Of a DNA stretch of 64,000 bases, positions 9,401-21,790 are shown one piece after another; position 1 is the stretch's first letter; each line of letters begins with the position of its first letter. The stretch comes from Hexactinellida sp. DTS-2022 (taxonomy: Eukaryota > Porifera > Hexactinellida). A model generated the notes under the pieces. That model was not told the DNA's origin. It saw only the letters and a program-made list of their open reading frames with translations, and searched no databases. The stretch lies in NCBI GenBank assembly GCA_028753945.1, contig JAPNXP010000014.1, forward strand, positions 744,001 to 808,000, read 5' to 3'. The translations under genes were made by a program, and so were the position numbers.

Positions 9401-12400
9401 TTTGCACCTATTTCTAGCAGCTCAATAGCTACTCCATCTTCCAGTAGTCTGCTAGGTGGAATCTTGTCATCATCAGTGGTTTCCAGATTTGTACCTATTT
9501 CTAGCAGCTCAATAGCTACTCAGTCTTCCAGTAGTCTACTTGGTGGAATCTTGTCATCATCAGTGGTTTCCAGCTCTGCACCTATTTCTAGCACCTCAAT
9601 AGCTACTCAATCTTCCAGTAGTCTGCTAGGTGGAATCTTGTCATCATCAGTGGTTTCCAGCTCTGCACCTATTTCTAGCAGCTCAATAGCTACTCAGTCT
9701 TCCAGTAGTCTACTTGGTGGAATCTTGTCATCATCAGTGGTTTCCAGCTCTGCACCTATTTCTAGCACCTCAATAGCTACTCAATCTTCCAGTAGTCTGC
9801 TAGGTGGAATCTTGTCATCATCAGTGGTTTCCAGCTCTGCACCTATTTCTAGCAGCTCAATAGCTACTCAGTCTTCCAGTAGTCTACTTGGTGGAATCTT
9901 GTCATCATCAGTGGTTTCCAGCTTTGCACCTATTTCTATCAGCTCAATAGCTACTCAATCTTCCAGTAGTCTACTTGGTGGAATTTTGTCATCATCAGTG
10001 GTTTCCAGTTTTGCACCTATTTCTAGCAGCTCAATACCTACTCAGTCTTCTAGTAGTCTACTTGGTGCGATCGCTAGCAGTACAATGCCTTCAACTATTC
10101 CTCCACTAGGTAATAGCCTTGTTAGATTAGTGTTTATGCATTTTATCCATTTAATTTTTTAAGTGTAGAAACAACTTCTTAGTATCTGTGCTGATAGAAA
10201 AGCAAAAAAGCATTTCCTTTGGAGGCACTACTAGTCACCCAACCACCAAATGTAGTGTCTCCAAAGGTAAATGCGTCGGCACAGGCTGCAATTTTGGATA
10301 TTTAGTGTAGAAACAAACTTGTTATCTGTACTGATAGTAAAGGCTCCATTTATTACCTCTTTTATCTCGTTTAGTTCCAGCTCTTCAACTTAACTTGACC
10401 ATCTTCACAACTAGCCAAGGTTCACCTGAGCAAGTGACAGTATCATGTGTGTTGAACAATCCACCAAATTCATCCATCACTCCCAATTGGGTGAACAACA
10501 ATGGGACCGTGGTAAGTGACACTCAATTCCTTACCTTGAGTGCTGCCCTTTTTCCGACTTCCAACAAGTTTATCTGTGTAGTCCAGTTAACTAACACAAC
10601 AATGTTAGAAACTACTTTCATTTATACGGTACTAATCCCAGCTGATGTTATTTCCGAAACATGCAACTTGAATGAAACAATTAATGGGTCAATTTCTGTT
10701 GATTGCACTGATCAACTGGCTATCATCGCTACTGCAATTAATTCTATAGATTTGTCTGTAAATGAGATATTATCAACTTTGGAAAACATTTTGGGACTGA
10801 CCAACGTGAGCACATTAAATGAAGTTTCAATCGTTGGGTTAGCTACTAATACACTAACTATTGTTAGGAGTGTATTAATCGTATCACCAATAGAAATGAC
10901 AGAAAACACCGTCATTGGCATTTTGGATGGATTAATTGATGTGTTCAGCGAATTGGAAACTATAAATAATGCCACGTTTTTGATCGAGGGTGATGGATTT
11001 ATGATACAAAGTCAGGTAATACAAAATACTGGATTCTTCTCAATTCGTGTTTTAAATTCAAGTGAAACTGTAAACATAAATGTGTCACAAAACATCATTG
11101 GCATTAACCCCCGTGTAACGATTATTTCTTCAAACGTTGCATTAGGTCGCTCTGTTATCGGTGTGTCAGTAAGTGGAGCCATCAGGAGTTCTGTGTTGAG
11201 TATAGGCATTAGTGGGGTTCCCAGAGGCACTGTGTTCGACCCACCTCTTGAGCTGGAGTTTACTCTCCCAGAGTCAATCGATAATGCAACCTCACAACCA
11301 GTCTGTGCATTCTTCAATAATGTCACACAGCTTTGGGATATCACGGGTGTGCAAACTGTTGTAACTGATGGTAAAATAGTCTGTCTTGTTTCGCATTTTA
11401 CAAGTTTTGCTGTTTTGGAAATGTTGATAAGAACTGAGAACATAGCACTAAGGGTGATTTCCTATATCTTCCTAGCGCTGTCTTTAGTCGCTCTTTCTAT
11501 CTCTCTCATCCTATTCATTTTAAGCGGGAGACGCTTTTTCGATGTGGAAATGAATCGTATGTTCTTCAACTTCGCACTGGCACTTTTCCTAGGGATAGCC
11601 ACATTCGTATTTGGTGTCAACCTTGGTGTACTGGACGAAATATTTTGCACAATTGTATCTCTCCTCGTGAGCTACTTCTGGCTGGCTGTGTTCACATGGG
11701 GTCTGGCCATTGCTATCCTCATTGCATACATGGTTACTTTTGGTTTTATCGAAAGGAGGAAAATGTTCTGGCCTCTCTTCGCTTTCGCGTGGGTTCTTCC
11801 CTTACCGATCGTTTTGTTAACGTTTATCTTTGGAACGGTTCGAAGAGAGTACGCGAGACGAGATGAACATTGTTTCCTAACACTGGGATACATTTGGAGT
11901 TTGCTTGGACCTATATTTGCAATAATAGCACTGAACACGATTTGTTATGTGATAGTTATTGTCAGAATGATAATGATTTCGGTGAGCAGGGTTAGAGGAA
12001 CGGTGGATTCTTCAATGTTGAAGCGTGCATTGTTCGGTGGAGTTGTTCTTCTGCCAGTGTTGGGCGTGCCTTGGATTGTAATTCTAATCGATTTCATATT
12101 CGCGCAGTATGGCGTTACATCTCCCGTATTCGAATGGGTATTCTTGATCCTCATCGGACCCAGTGGTGTCATTTTCCTGATCGTATTCACACTGATGAAT
12201 AAAGCAGTGCGTCGAACGCTCCGTGGTAAGATATGCGGGCGAGATAAACCAGCGGCAATGACAGCAACCACAGTTGAAGGGGAGGTCATAACTAACCCAA
12301 TAAGCAAAGAATTCGACAAAAAACCTGAAACTAGTATCGAACTTCAAAATATTTACTCGGAACCTCGAGACATATTATACTCGAATAAGTCTGCTGGATC

Positions 12401-12509
12401 TGGAGAAGGCAGTAATACAGAGGGTACTAAGAATCTAGAGCCAATCGGAGAAGTGTTTCCAGAAAACACTCGTGTAGACGATCAACCGATGGAAACAACC
12501 ATGATATAA
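6410..12509 (+). CDS. Adhesion-type GPCR A: Ser-rich repeat stalk, Ig-like domain, GAIN/GPS, 7TM
   Basis: Two exons, 6410-10109 and 10375-12509, join in phase 1 (CCACTAG/gtaata donor, tcgtttag acceptor) to give about 1944 residues. A signal peptide (MLTLKILLIILLTGTLV) is followed by about 40 copies of a 29-residue Ser/Thr-rich unit, a likely O-glycosylated extended stalk. Exon 2 encodes an Ig-like domain (SCVLNNPPNSS, PNW, FICVV), a GAIN-like region and a GPS-like motif near residue 1572 (IVCLVSHFTSFAVL). Seven membrane segments span about residues 1590-1845 and include YIWSLLGPIFAII and the VPWIVILID helix. The cytoplasmic tail carries PRDILYSNKSAG. By family knowledge such receptors self-cleave at HL/T; here the site reads HF/T and the GPS lacks one usual cysteine, so cleavage is uncertain. 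Ligand unknown. Confidence 0.9.
6465..10065 (+). repeat. 87-bp coding tandem array with a 783-bp higher-order unit
   Basis: Unit translates to about IATQSSSSLLGGILSSSVV plus SSFAPISSSS, 29 residues, about 41 copies. A block of nine units is duplicated: the run from about 7618 recurs from about 8401, exactly 783 bases later, with near identity to about 9100. Unit variants (LPGAT, QLGAI, QPGAT, LLGGI; FAPIS or SAPIS) are shuffled in order, a sign of unequal exchange. Confidence 0.95.
10183..10300 (+). mobile_element. Foldback element family I in the receptor A intron
   Basis: Arms contain TTTGGAGGCACTACTAG and CAAATGTAGTGTCTCCAAAG, ending GCACAGGCTGCAATTTTGG. The same element sits in the same place in the intron of paralogue A' (33311-33430), so it was inserted before the two genes separated. 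Confidence 0.7.
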
Positions 12510-12889
12510 TTGGGTGTACTTTAAGTAATTTTCATGGTACTCTTTAGTTAGTATCTTATCTGTAACATATTCAACCAGACTAAATTAGTTCTTTGATTAT
12601 TAGTTAACCCTTTGAGTTTGTTTAGCATGATTACTGTTTGTATATTTGTATTATTTCGTTTAATTAATGTGTGATTGAGTAAAACATGTATTTTTAGTGT
12701 TCCCACTATACTATACTATAGTGGCCCAGTATTGAATGACTGCATTTTATATTATTATTTTACTGTGCCGACTATACTCTAGTATAGTGACCCAGTTCTA
12801 ATCTCACTGCCTTTATTTTTACTGTGCCAACTATACATACTATAGTATAGTGGCCCAGTTCTAATCTCACTGCCTTTAATTATAATTAT
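12510..12889 (+). repeat. Receptor A 3' flank with three dispersed hairpin units (family J)
   Basis: Three copies of the CTGTGCCGACTATAC...GTATAGTGGCCCAG hairpin occur at about 12704, 12772 and 12826. They follow an AT-rich 3' UTR region. An inverted copy of 12640-12695 is found at 29664-29712. Confidence 0.7.
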
Positions 12890-13014
12890 AAAAATCCCAA
12901 ATTGCAGCCTGTGCCGAAAGTATTTCCCTTTGGAGGCACTACTACTTTACCAACCACCAAATGTAGTGCCTCAAAAGGAAATGCGTCGACACAGGCTGCA
13001 ATTTTGGATTTTTA
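12890..13014. mobile_element. Foldback element family I
   Basis: Imperfect palindrome with ends AAAATCCCAAATTGCAGCC and GGCTGCAATTTTGGATTTTT, about 50-base arms, and a loop near the CCAACCACCAAATG segment. Confidence 0.75.
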
Positions 13015-13204
13015 TAATTTATGATGGTTGTAAAACTGTTGTGAAATTATTTAGCAATACTATTGACATATTATCCTACCTATTAATAGGCTCATTTCGC
13101 AGGTCTACTGTCTCTACCCAATAAAGACACCCGTAACCCCTGTAAGGTATATTATATCAACCAAAAATGCTATTATGCAACAAATCCATTCAACAACACT
13201 AAAA

Positions 13205-13335
13205 GGTATTATTGTGTATCGGCCAACACCTTTATAATGTATTTTCAGGAACTTGCATGGCTATTTTTACATTAAACATTCACCTTTGCGAAATCGGGTT
13301 TTATATTGAAAAGTTGTTAGTTAATATATAAGCAT
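13205..13335. mobile_element. MITE family H
   Basis: Begins TGTGTATCGGCCAACACC and ends near AAAAGTTGTTAGTTAATATA. A better pair of termini is seen at 58729-58845 (GGCCAACACCTTTTC, AAAAGATGTTGGCCGATATA). The segment 13025-13285 also occurs inverted at 29390-29655. Confidence 0.65.
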
Positions 13336-13554
13336 ATCTTGAAATGTAAAATTACACCCAAAGCTTCGTAAAAAATTGGGAATGATAGCAAAAGTAAATT
13401 AAATAACAAACTATTATACAGTTATTCATAATATAGTATCATTTATATAAAATATACTATATATACATATGTATATTTAGGAAGGGTATAATAAATAACG
13501 AACTTAACATTACAGTTTGTATATAGTTAATTTAACGTTGGTTACATGTACTTT
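13336..13554. other. AT-rich spacer, 3' end of receptor D
   Basis: No gene. Contains ATATACTATATATACATATGTATAT, a low-complexity AT stretch. It should hold the 3' UTR of the minus-strand receptor gene. Confidence 0.6.
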
Positions 13555-16500
13555 CTATTGAGAGATTGAGAATACCGGATTCTCAAATGCGTTTTCATCT
13601 TGAGGGATCGGAGAGGCTGGGGTGGAGCTCACTGATGACATCAAAGGTTTTTTTGCCCTGGGAATAGAATCGGGTAGCGGGAAAGATTGGCGAGATGGAG
13701 AAGGGATCATGGTTGGGGAACTTACAGTATTTTGTGAGGTGAAAATGTTATGCTTAAATAGTCCTTTCACTTCTTTAGAATGTATTGTGTATGCAAAGAA
13801 GAATACTACACCGATCGGTGCGTTTAATACCAGAAACAACCACTCCATTATTGAAGACAGTGTATCGCTCCCAATTAAGTAACTACATACTGCATTCACA
13901 ACTAAAAGCATCCAAGGTAATCCCAGTATTGAAGTTATAGTTAGGAATCCTATATAGAGATTGCGAAATTGTATTCTAAACGCGTTCTCTTTATTAGACT
14001 GTTTATGCTTCAATTGACAGCAATGTTTAAAATTGTGATTCGTACGCCAACATATCAACAAACTTAGGTAGATTAGAGCGATTATTTCGAGAGAAAGTAG
14101 GATTAGTACTGTCCCTAAAAGTCCCCATTTTATGTATCTCTCATTTGACAGATAACAGGTTAAATTATCTCTCATAGGCTCATAGTAGATATAATCTGTA
14201 AAATTAGGTGTCGTGACGAACAGTGTTATTGTACAGGGAAAAATAGGGACACCCCAACCGAATGCACAATAACAAATGAATGGTTTTATATTTCGAACTT
14301 TTATCAGCTTATCAACTCTGAAAAAGTATATTAGCATGACACTAATACAAAAGCTCCATGTAAATACAGCAGTCCATACATACTGTGTTACGAATACAGC
14401 GGCCACACAGTAGTACTCGCTTAACACGGCAGTTGGCAATAGAAACAGAAAACATGCACATCCTAAAAGCAGTGCGATTGCGTAATTGAAATAGATTAGA
14501 TTTGGTAGGTTTAGGAAGAATGTTTTACCAGCTAAGCAGAATAGAATTAATGACATTGAGAGAGCGAAAAATGAAAATGAAAGCAAAACGTAACTCACAA
14601 ATTTAGAGGCGAGGAATTCTATTCGGCTAATAGGATTTGTTCGTTTACGAAAGCTGACAATTGCCGCAAATGTAGTGACATGGTTTGTACCGCATACAAT
14701 CGACTGATTATCGTAACTCACCAGTTTCAAACCAGTTGAATTCACGCTAGTTTCACTTGCGAAATATATGCACCTTGCATTAATTACGTCATCAATGTTA
14801 TGTGTGAACGTAATGTTAATCGCATCTGAAAAAGGATTATTGCTTTGTGGCTTTAAATTAAAGTTGAGTGATAAAAACCGCGTTGTTTGAGCATCATTCA
14901 CGAAAAATACATTTATATTGTATGATATTGTTGATATGTATAGGGATGATGCATTATTTTCCTGTGTTATTTGGTTCCATATGGAATATGGAATTGTTGC
15001 TTTTGGGGACCAGGAATGAGAAATTCCTGTTATATCAGGCGTTATAACAGGATTAGTATTAAACTCTGTGTTTACATATAAAATGCTGATAAGAATTATA
15101 TCGGTTTTGATTATTATTGAATCTGTATTGGGTTGAAGTCCCTGAACCTTTTTTCCAACGAAACTTTCCAAACTGTTTATCATACGTAACAAAGTAGGAG
15201 ATATCTTATTTGAACTGGAATGGTATTCTTGCACTATATTTAGAGATTTAATGGCATTGAGAATATCAGTAGCAATTTGGATTATTTTATCTGTTAACTC
15301 TTCATTTTGAGCCAATATCTGATCGATTTGGTTCGTAATATTTTCGAATTGTATACTTGTGATTTCAATTGATTCTTCGTTATCTAAGCTCGAGTTAATA
15401 TTGTTAAATAAGTCATTAACAGTTTGTATTAGAGTATGAGAGGTAGGGGTAGAAGTGATGAGTAATTGCGGAGTTGTGGGCAGAGTTGGAGAAGTTGTGA
15501 AGATACCTATAATTATCTGTGTTATTTGAATGCACTGTATTACTAAGTCAAAATAACCGCTTATAACGAAGTTATGTATAGCAGAACCTTGTTAGTATGA
15601 TACTATTAATACCAGGGGACCGTGAAAATTCATTCGCCTTATCCTGAATTCATATTAACCGGTGTAATTTGTATTGAAAATACTTTGAATGTGTGAAAAC
15701 TGAACTACTATTCGTATTAACAGGAAATTCGTATAAACCGTGTTCGTACTAACGAGGTTCTACTGTATAATAGTGTGTATATACAGTAGAACTTTGTTAG
15801 TAGAACACGATTTATACGAATTTCCTGTTAATACGTATACTATTTCAGCTCCCTTCAAAGCTTTTTCAATACAAATGAACCTGTTAATACGAATTTCAGA
15901 TAAGGAGTACACATTATTACGGTCTTAGGTGTACTCCACTTATATCGAAATAAATGAAGGGCCCTTGAAATTCGTTATAAGAGATCATTATATGCAAATA
16001 TGAACAAAAATTGCTCTATTGAACCAACTCAGCTAACTTGTTCTAAAAAAAATTAATTATAAATTTGTAGGGATTTTTCGAGCAGAATTGCAGAATAACC
16101 TAATAGTAGTATGTTGTTATGCTTCATGGTGATCATAACATAAATCCAGGTAGTGGCCATAATATATATAGTTTCTATTATATTGATATTTATGTATCTA
16201 CAAAATAAAAATACCTTCTTTCAGGGCAAAATCTGTTAAAATATTTCTGTCTCCTTCACCCAAACTGATATTCATGTTGTTCTCCAAATAAATAAGTGAC
16301 GTAAACAAGTAAACAAATATCTCCTTGAAATCAGTGTCATTTTCACTGATAATTTCTGTGGCAATTTCAGAAATTATTCTCCCGCTCTGATGAATGTTGT
16401 CGCCGAAATAAGGATTATAAATAATGTAATTTGTACTGTTTTTGTTCACAATACACATAAATTCATAGAAAATATGAATAAAATTCGTGAGAGTTGATAA

Positions 16501-17778
16501 ATCAGTTATTTCCCTTTGCTGTACAATCAACAATGACAAAAGAACTTCGGATTCTCTCGCAATATATTCAATACTCAAACTAGTGAGACTGCATTGAATA
16601 TTCCCATAATTATTCAACGACAAGTTATAAGCATGGCTCGTATTTTGGAATTGAAGTATTATTCCATACAAACGAGAATAACTCTCAAAATAGGCACTCA
16701 AATAACATCTCTCTACTCCATGCTTATTACGAGCTGTGCAGAAAAACAACTCGCTATTAACGTAACTAAATTCTATAGAAACAGTATTATCTGTGGGCTC
16801 TATTAGGTTATTAATGCTGTACCAACTTATGGTCGGTTTAGGATTTCCCAAGCCTGTGCAGGATGCACTTATTTCTCCTCCGTTAACTGCTCTGTAGCGG
16901 TCTTGAATGGGAGGAACGCATCTCACGCTCAAATCTAGTTATAACACAGTTGTATAAAGTCATACAAATAGTATAAATTACTTTTTAGGCTCGTTTAAAC
17001 GTTACGTAACGCTTCCAAGGGGGGGGGGGCAACTAATGTGTGAGACCATCCTTTTTGCATTGCAAAATGGCCAAAAAAGCGTGAAATAGGAGGGGGTGTC
17101 TAATTTTCCTGGAATTTTGCGTTACATAACGTTTGAACAGCCCCTGATCCAGATTATTTTAGACAGGAATTATTTTGGACAACTTTTCTAGTGTAATTTT
17201 CAGGCATTGGCAAGGTCATTTGCAAATTAATCTTTGCAAAGCCGGGTTTTAGATTCAAAACGTATTGGCAGATATACGTATAATTAAGCCCTTTTAGATG
17301 GACGGCTCCAAGAATTTTTATTTTTAATAACAATAAAGATTACTATTTTGTGAAATAAAGAAAATTACAAGGCGATGCCAAATACAGTAGACTCTCGTTA
17401 GTACGAACACCAGGGGACCATCAAAATGTCTTCGCCTTATCCGGAATTCGTATTACCAATTTCATTTGTATGTTGAAAACGTTTTGAAGGGGACTGAAAT
17501 AGTGTTCGTATTAACCGGAATTTCGTATTAACCGTGTTCGTATTAACGAAGTTATACTGTAGTATATTAAATTGGTACTATGATTCACAATCAAGTTTAT
17601 AGCAAATATTTAGTAAGAGGAATAAATTGAATGCGGACGATCAAAACTCTTTTTATTGTATTTCCAGGATGTACGTCTATAACTCACCTTGGCATTCTAT
17701 TTGTAAAATTAATTCGAAAACAAGACATACGAACAGAATAATATATTTCATTCTAAATTTAGTGATTGTCCCTAACAT
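13555..17778 (-). CDS. Adhesion-type GPCR D: signal peptide, Ig-like, GAIN/GPS, 7TM; no Ser stalk
   Basis: Three exons read on the minus strand: 17778-17688 (signal peptide, MKYIILFVCLVFELILQ), 16934-16215 (720 bases) and 15506-13555. All junctions are phase 1 with GT-AG ends (CCAAG/gtgagt, ctag acceptor, GAAG/gtattt, ttatag acceptor). The predicted protein is about 920 residues. Exon 2 holds an Ig-like domain (ISASCTGLGNPKPTISW, LFFCTARNKHG). Exon 3 holds a GAIN-like part, a GPS-like site SIVCGTNHVTTFAAIV, and seven membrane segments ending in YTIHSKEVKGLF. The Ser-rich stalk of its neighbours is absent and sequence divergence is high, so this is an older branch of the cluster. The GPS reads HV/T rather than HL/T. 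First-exon choice rests on signal-peptide character and matching phase. Confidence 0.85.
15582..15920. mobile_element. Two family A (pogo-like) MITEs in a receptor D intron
   Basis: 15582-15765 starts CAGAACCTTGTTAGTATG and ends ACGAGGTTCTACTG followed by TA. A second, truncated copy begins CAGTAGAACTTTGTTAGTAG at 15784. Both carry repeated TTAATACGAATT motifs. Confidence 0.75.
16988..17144. mobile_element. MITE family K in a receptor D intron
   Basis: Ends GGCTCGTTTAAACGTTACGTAACGC (left, read in two parts) and GCGTTACATAACGTTTGAAC then AGCCCC. An internal 10-base G run is present. Relatives: 43861-44041 and 45123-45273. Superfamily not assigned. Confidence 0.7.
17185..17290. mobile_element. 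MITE family H, decayed
   Basis: Contains TTTTCAGGCATTGGCAAGG and TTTGCAAAGCCGGGTTTTAG, the interior signature of family H, ending near ATTGGCAGATATACGTATA. Confidence 0.55.
17385..17559. mobile_element. MITE family A, intact termini
   Basis: Starts CAGTAGACTCTCGTTAGTAC, ends ACGAAGTTATACTG, flanked by TA on both sides. Contains GCCTTATCCGGAATTCG, reminiscent of pogo/Tigger elements, and five GTATTAAC-type motifs. Confidence 0.8.
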
Positions 17779-17919
17779 TGGTGTAATTATATATTTTAAT
17801 AAAACTATTTTCAACCAGCCCACTTGGTATATCATATATCAACAATGTAGACACTAAGAGGTACCATGAATTCATTCAACTGAATTCTCTAATTTCAAAT
17901 TTATCTTCGTTCATACGTA

Positions 17920-18203
17920 CAGTAAAACCCCGTCTGAATTCGTATTATGATTAACCAATTTTATTTGTATTGAAAAGGTTTTGAAGGGGACTGAAATACA
18001 GTGGATGGTGGATATAAGGACATCGTCGGGAACTGCATATAATCTTCTTATAACCGACATGTTCTTATATCCGGCATAAATTATATAGGGTATATGACAG
18101 CCGTTTTCCAATATAATGTTCTTATATCCGGTGTTCTTATATTCGGCATCTACTGTAGTGCTAATATCAACCGGAATTTTGTAATAACCGTGTTCGTACT
18201 AAG
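17920..18203. mobile_element. MITE family A interrupted by a family B MITE
   Basis: Family A parts are 17920-17998 and 18156-18203. The family B element 17999-18155 (CAGTGGATGG... to ...GGCATCTACTG) sits between them, flanked by TA at 17997-17998 and 18156-18157. Continuous family A elements have GACTGAAATAGTGTTCG at this point with a single TA. Confidence 0.85.
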
Positions 18204-18482
18204 TAATGATTAAAAAATCCCAACATCTTGGAGTAAAGTCAATTTTGAAAGTGTATTTTTATCGATTAATTTGGTTGATTGGTACAAATGTATAATCCGA
18301 ATTCTACTAAATCCCGATTCCCGAGTAAAGCTAAAAATATTGAAACACATTTAAACATGGATCATTTAGATTAATACAACAACACACATATACACACCTA
18401 ATAATAATATACTAACTAAATTAATGATCAAGGACAGTTGCTATTATTTACAAACTATTTCACTTGAGTATATTCTGCTTGT

Positions 18483-21400
18483 TTATACGTCAACTGCATC
18501 ACCACCTTCAGCCGATCTATTTGAGAATATGACGTCACGGACTGCAGGTTTAGGCTGCACCTGTTCTAGCTCTATGTTAGGATTCGTAACCACTTTATCT
18601 GCCTTGGGAGATTCTGTATCATCTTTACGGAGTATTTTAGTCCAAATATGTTGAACTGCTTTATTTGGGAGAGTGTATACCACCAAGAATACAACACCAA
18701 TTGGTCCGTTTAAAAGCAAGAACACCCAAACGTATATCGGAGAGTCGGCTACAAAGTTTGCCAAAATGGATTTTAATAGAATGACAATCCAAGGAACAGC
18801 TAATACGGGAAGAAGGATAATACCACTAATTAGAGATCGTTTTAAATCCGAGGAAATGTCATCGCAAACCTTGTTGATTGCAAACATAATTATTCTAATA
18901 ATGCATATTATGTAGGCGATCGTATTCAGTATAATTATAACCCAAATCGGCCCAAGCAAACTCCACAAATACTCGACTGACAAGAAGCAGTTTTCATCCC
19001 GTTGCACGTAATCTCCTCTAATGACCCCGACTACAAGCGTTATTATAACGATTGGTATTGGCAATCCCCATGCGATAGCGAATAAAGGCCAGAAAAGCTT
19101 AGCACTCTTAACAACAAAAGTTAACATGTATGTGATTAGGATAGCGATGGCTAAACTCCACGAGAACATTGCCAACCAAGTATAGTGGAACCAAAGTGAT
19201 AGTATAATGCAAAGAATATTATCCAAAACCCCTATGTTAACACCGAATAGGAGAGTACAAACTGATAATGCGAGTGCAATTGCGTAGTTAAAATACATGC
19301 GATTAAGGTCAACCTTGAAAAAGCGTTTCCAACTAAAGATGAATAGAATAAGCGAAATAACAACCGCGACTAATGACACCGAAAGGAAGACATATGAGAT
19401 AATCCTCAGGGCTAAATTCGGAGTGGCTATGGGTGCTATTGGAACCACTACAACTGAAAAAGTTGTCAAATGCGAAGCTAAACATATGACTTCACCATCA
19501 ACAAATCTTGTTTCGACACCTGTGCTATCCCATATTTCCTGATCTTCATCCCAGAACACACAAAGTGGTTCAGACGTTGAAGTATCAATCGGTGTAGCGA
19601 GAGGAAAAGTCAATTCTATAGGTGGGGCAATGACAGTATCTCTCCCAACTCCTGGGATCCCAATACTAACTATAGGACTGCTAATAACACCAGCAACTGA
19701 CAAACCCAGACTAGCTGTGCCACCAACTGTACTAGCGGAGATTATCAAGGTTACGCGTGTAGCCCCACTAAGTAAATTCTGAGGCAAAGTCAAGCCAAGC
19801 GGTTCAGAAGCATTCGATGTGCTAATAGAAAGTTGTACTGGATTGGCTGTAGGTTGTATCACACGACTTTCAACAGTAGTTTCTCCATTTCGGATAACAA
19901 TCGGTTCAGTAACGGTATTTGGCAGTCCACTAAGCACATCAGTTAATCGACCCAATAAATTAGTGACAGCGTTATCTACCATTTGGTTGGCACCGTTTGC
20001 ATTTACACTAGCGGCACTAGTGGCTGCAACTAATGAATTCGAGGTTAATTGAGTAGCTAAGTCTTGATCTAGTGTACTTGGGTCGGTTAAATTGAGTAGG
20101 TTTTCGAAAGTATCCAATACATTTATTGCAGCATCTGGGGTATCTACCGAGGCTGCCACCGCGGTCAGCTGATCAGAAAGCTCGGCCGCAACGGAACCAT
20201 CAACGGTTGTATTGAGAGATTCTATCATATTTAGAACGACTTGTGCGTTTATTATCGTATAATTGAAACTTATTTGTAAGCCTAAATCCTTGACATCGCA
20301 CAAGAATTCCGTGGAAATTGGGAAAAGTTCAATGCTAAGTGTAAGAAAACCGTTGTTACTTACTGAAGTTCCGTTTGCGAAGAGCCAGATAGGAATGATA
20401 CCAGATTGTGGAGGATTGTTCAACATACAGGATACAGTGAATACTTCATTTGATTCTGCGGTTATTATGAAGTTTGTTGCATTCAGCTCGAGCATTGGAG
20501 GAGCTAGAAAAAGTCGCATATAAACACTTGACTGACAAAAATTATATAATTTTATCATACAGACTAGACTGGTCAAATATAATAATTAAAAGGAATAATT
20601 AAAGTAGACAAAATACTTACGTGAGGTAATGGTGGGTGTGGTAGAGGTGGGTGTGGTGACCATTGTTGCTATGGGTGCTATTGGAACCACTACAACTGAG
20701 AAAGTTGTCAAATGCGAAGCTAAACATATGACTTCACCATCAACAAATCTTGTTTCGACACCAGTGCTATCCCATATTTCCTGATCTTCATCCCAGAACA
20801 CACAAAGTGGTTCAGACGTTGAAGTATTAATCGGTGTAGCGAGAGGAAAAGTCAATTCTATAGGTGGGGCAATGACAGTATCTCTCCCAACTCCTGGGAT
20901 CCCAATACTAACTATAGGACTGCTAATAACACCAGCAACTGACACACCCAGACTAGCTGTGCCACCAACTGTACTAGCGGAGATTATCAAGGTTACGCGT
21001 GTAGCCCCACTAAGTAAATTCTGAGGCAAAGTCAAGCCAAGAGGTTCAGAAGCATTCGTTGTGCTAATAGAAAGTTGTACTGGATTGGTTGTAGGTTGTA
21101 TCACACGACTGTCAACAGTAGTTTCTCCATTTCGGATAACAATCGGTTCAGTAACGGTATTTGGCAATTGACTAAGCACATCACTTAATCGATCAATAAA
21201 ATTAGTGACAGCGTTATCTACCATTTGGTTTGCACCGTTTGCATTTACGCTAGCGGCACTAGAGGCTGCAGCTAATGAATTCATGGCTAATTGATTAGCT
21301 AAGTTTTGATCTAGTGTACTTGGGTCGGTTAAATTGAGTAGATTACTGAAACTATCTAATACATTTATGGCAGCATCTGGGGTATCTACCGAGGCAGCCA

Positions 21401-21790
21401 CCGCGGTCAGCTGATCAGAAAGCTCGGCTGCAACAGAACCATCAACGGTTGTATTGAGAGATTCTATCATATTTAGAACGACTTGTGCGTTTATTATCGT
21501 ATAATTGAAAGTAATATTTAAGCCTAAATCCTTGACTATGCACAAGAATTCCGTGGAAATTGGGAAAAGTTCAATGCTAAGTGTAAGAAAACCGTTGGTA
21601 CTTACTACAGTTCCGTTTGCGAAGCGCCAGATAGGAATGATACCAGATTGTGGAGGATTGTTCAACATACAAGATACGGTAAATACTTCATTTGATTCTG
21701 CGGTTATTATAAAGTTTGTTGCATTCAGCTCGAGCATTGGAGGAGCTAGAAAAAGTCGCATATAAACACTTGACTGACAAAAATTATATA
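18483..21790 (-). repeat. Tandemly duplicated Ig/GAIN/GPS exons of receptor B
   Basis: The region 20621-21790 and the region from about 19430 to 20560 are over 90% identical by eye, including the acceptor flank GCGACTTTTTCTAG and the AAAATTATATAATTTT stretch upstream of it. The first copy lacks 7TM and instead reads into MVTTPTSTTPTITS and a donor. Confidence 0.9.

Noticed and set aside
10395-12509. Receptor A exon 2 as an independent gene starting at the Met in MTIFTTSQG
   Set aside because: There is no signal peptide there; the upstream acceptor and phase join it to the Ser-rich exon with a signal peptide.
13555-15315. Start of receptor D at 15315
   Set aside because: The codon there is TTG and the frame continues upstream to an acceptor at 15507, joining an Ig-encoding exon in phase.
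20586-21761. Separate gene for a secreted GAIN protein without 7TM
   Set aside because: The reading frame ends just past a perfect donor, and the acceptor lies downstream of the apparent start, so it is better read as an internal exon of receptor B. A soluble isoform remains possible.
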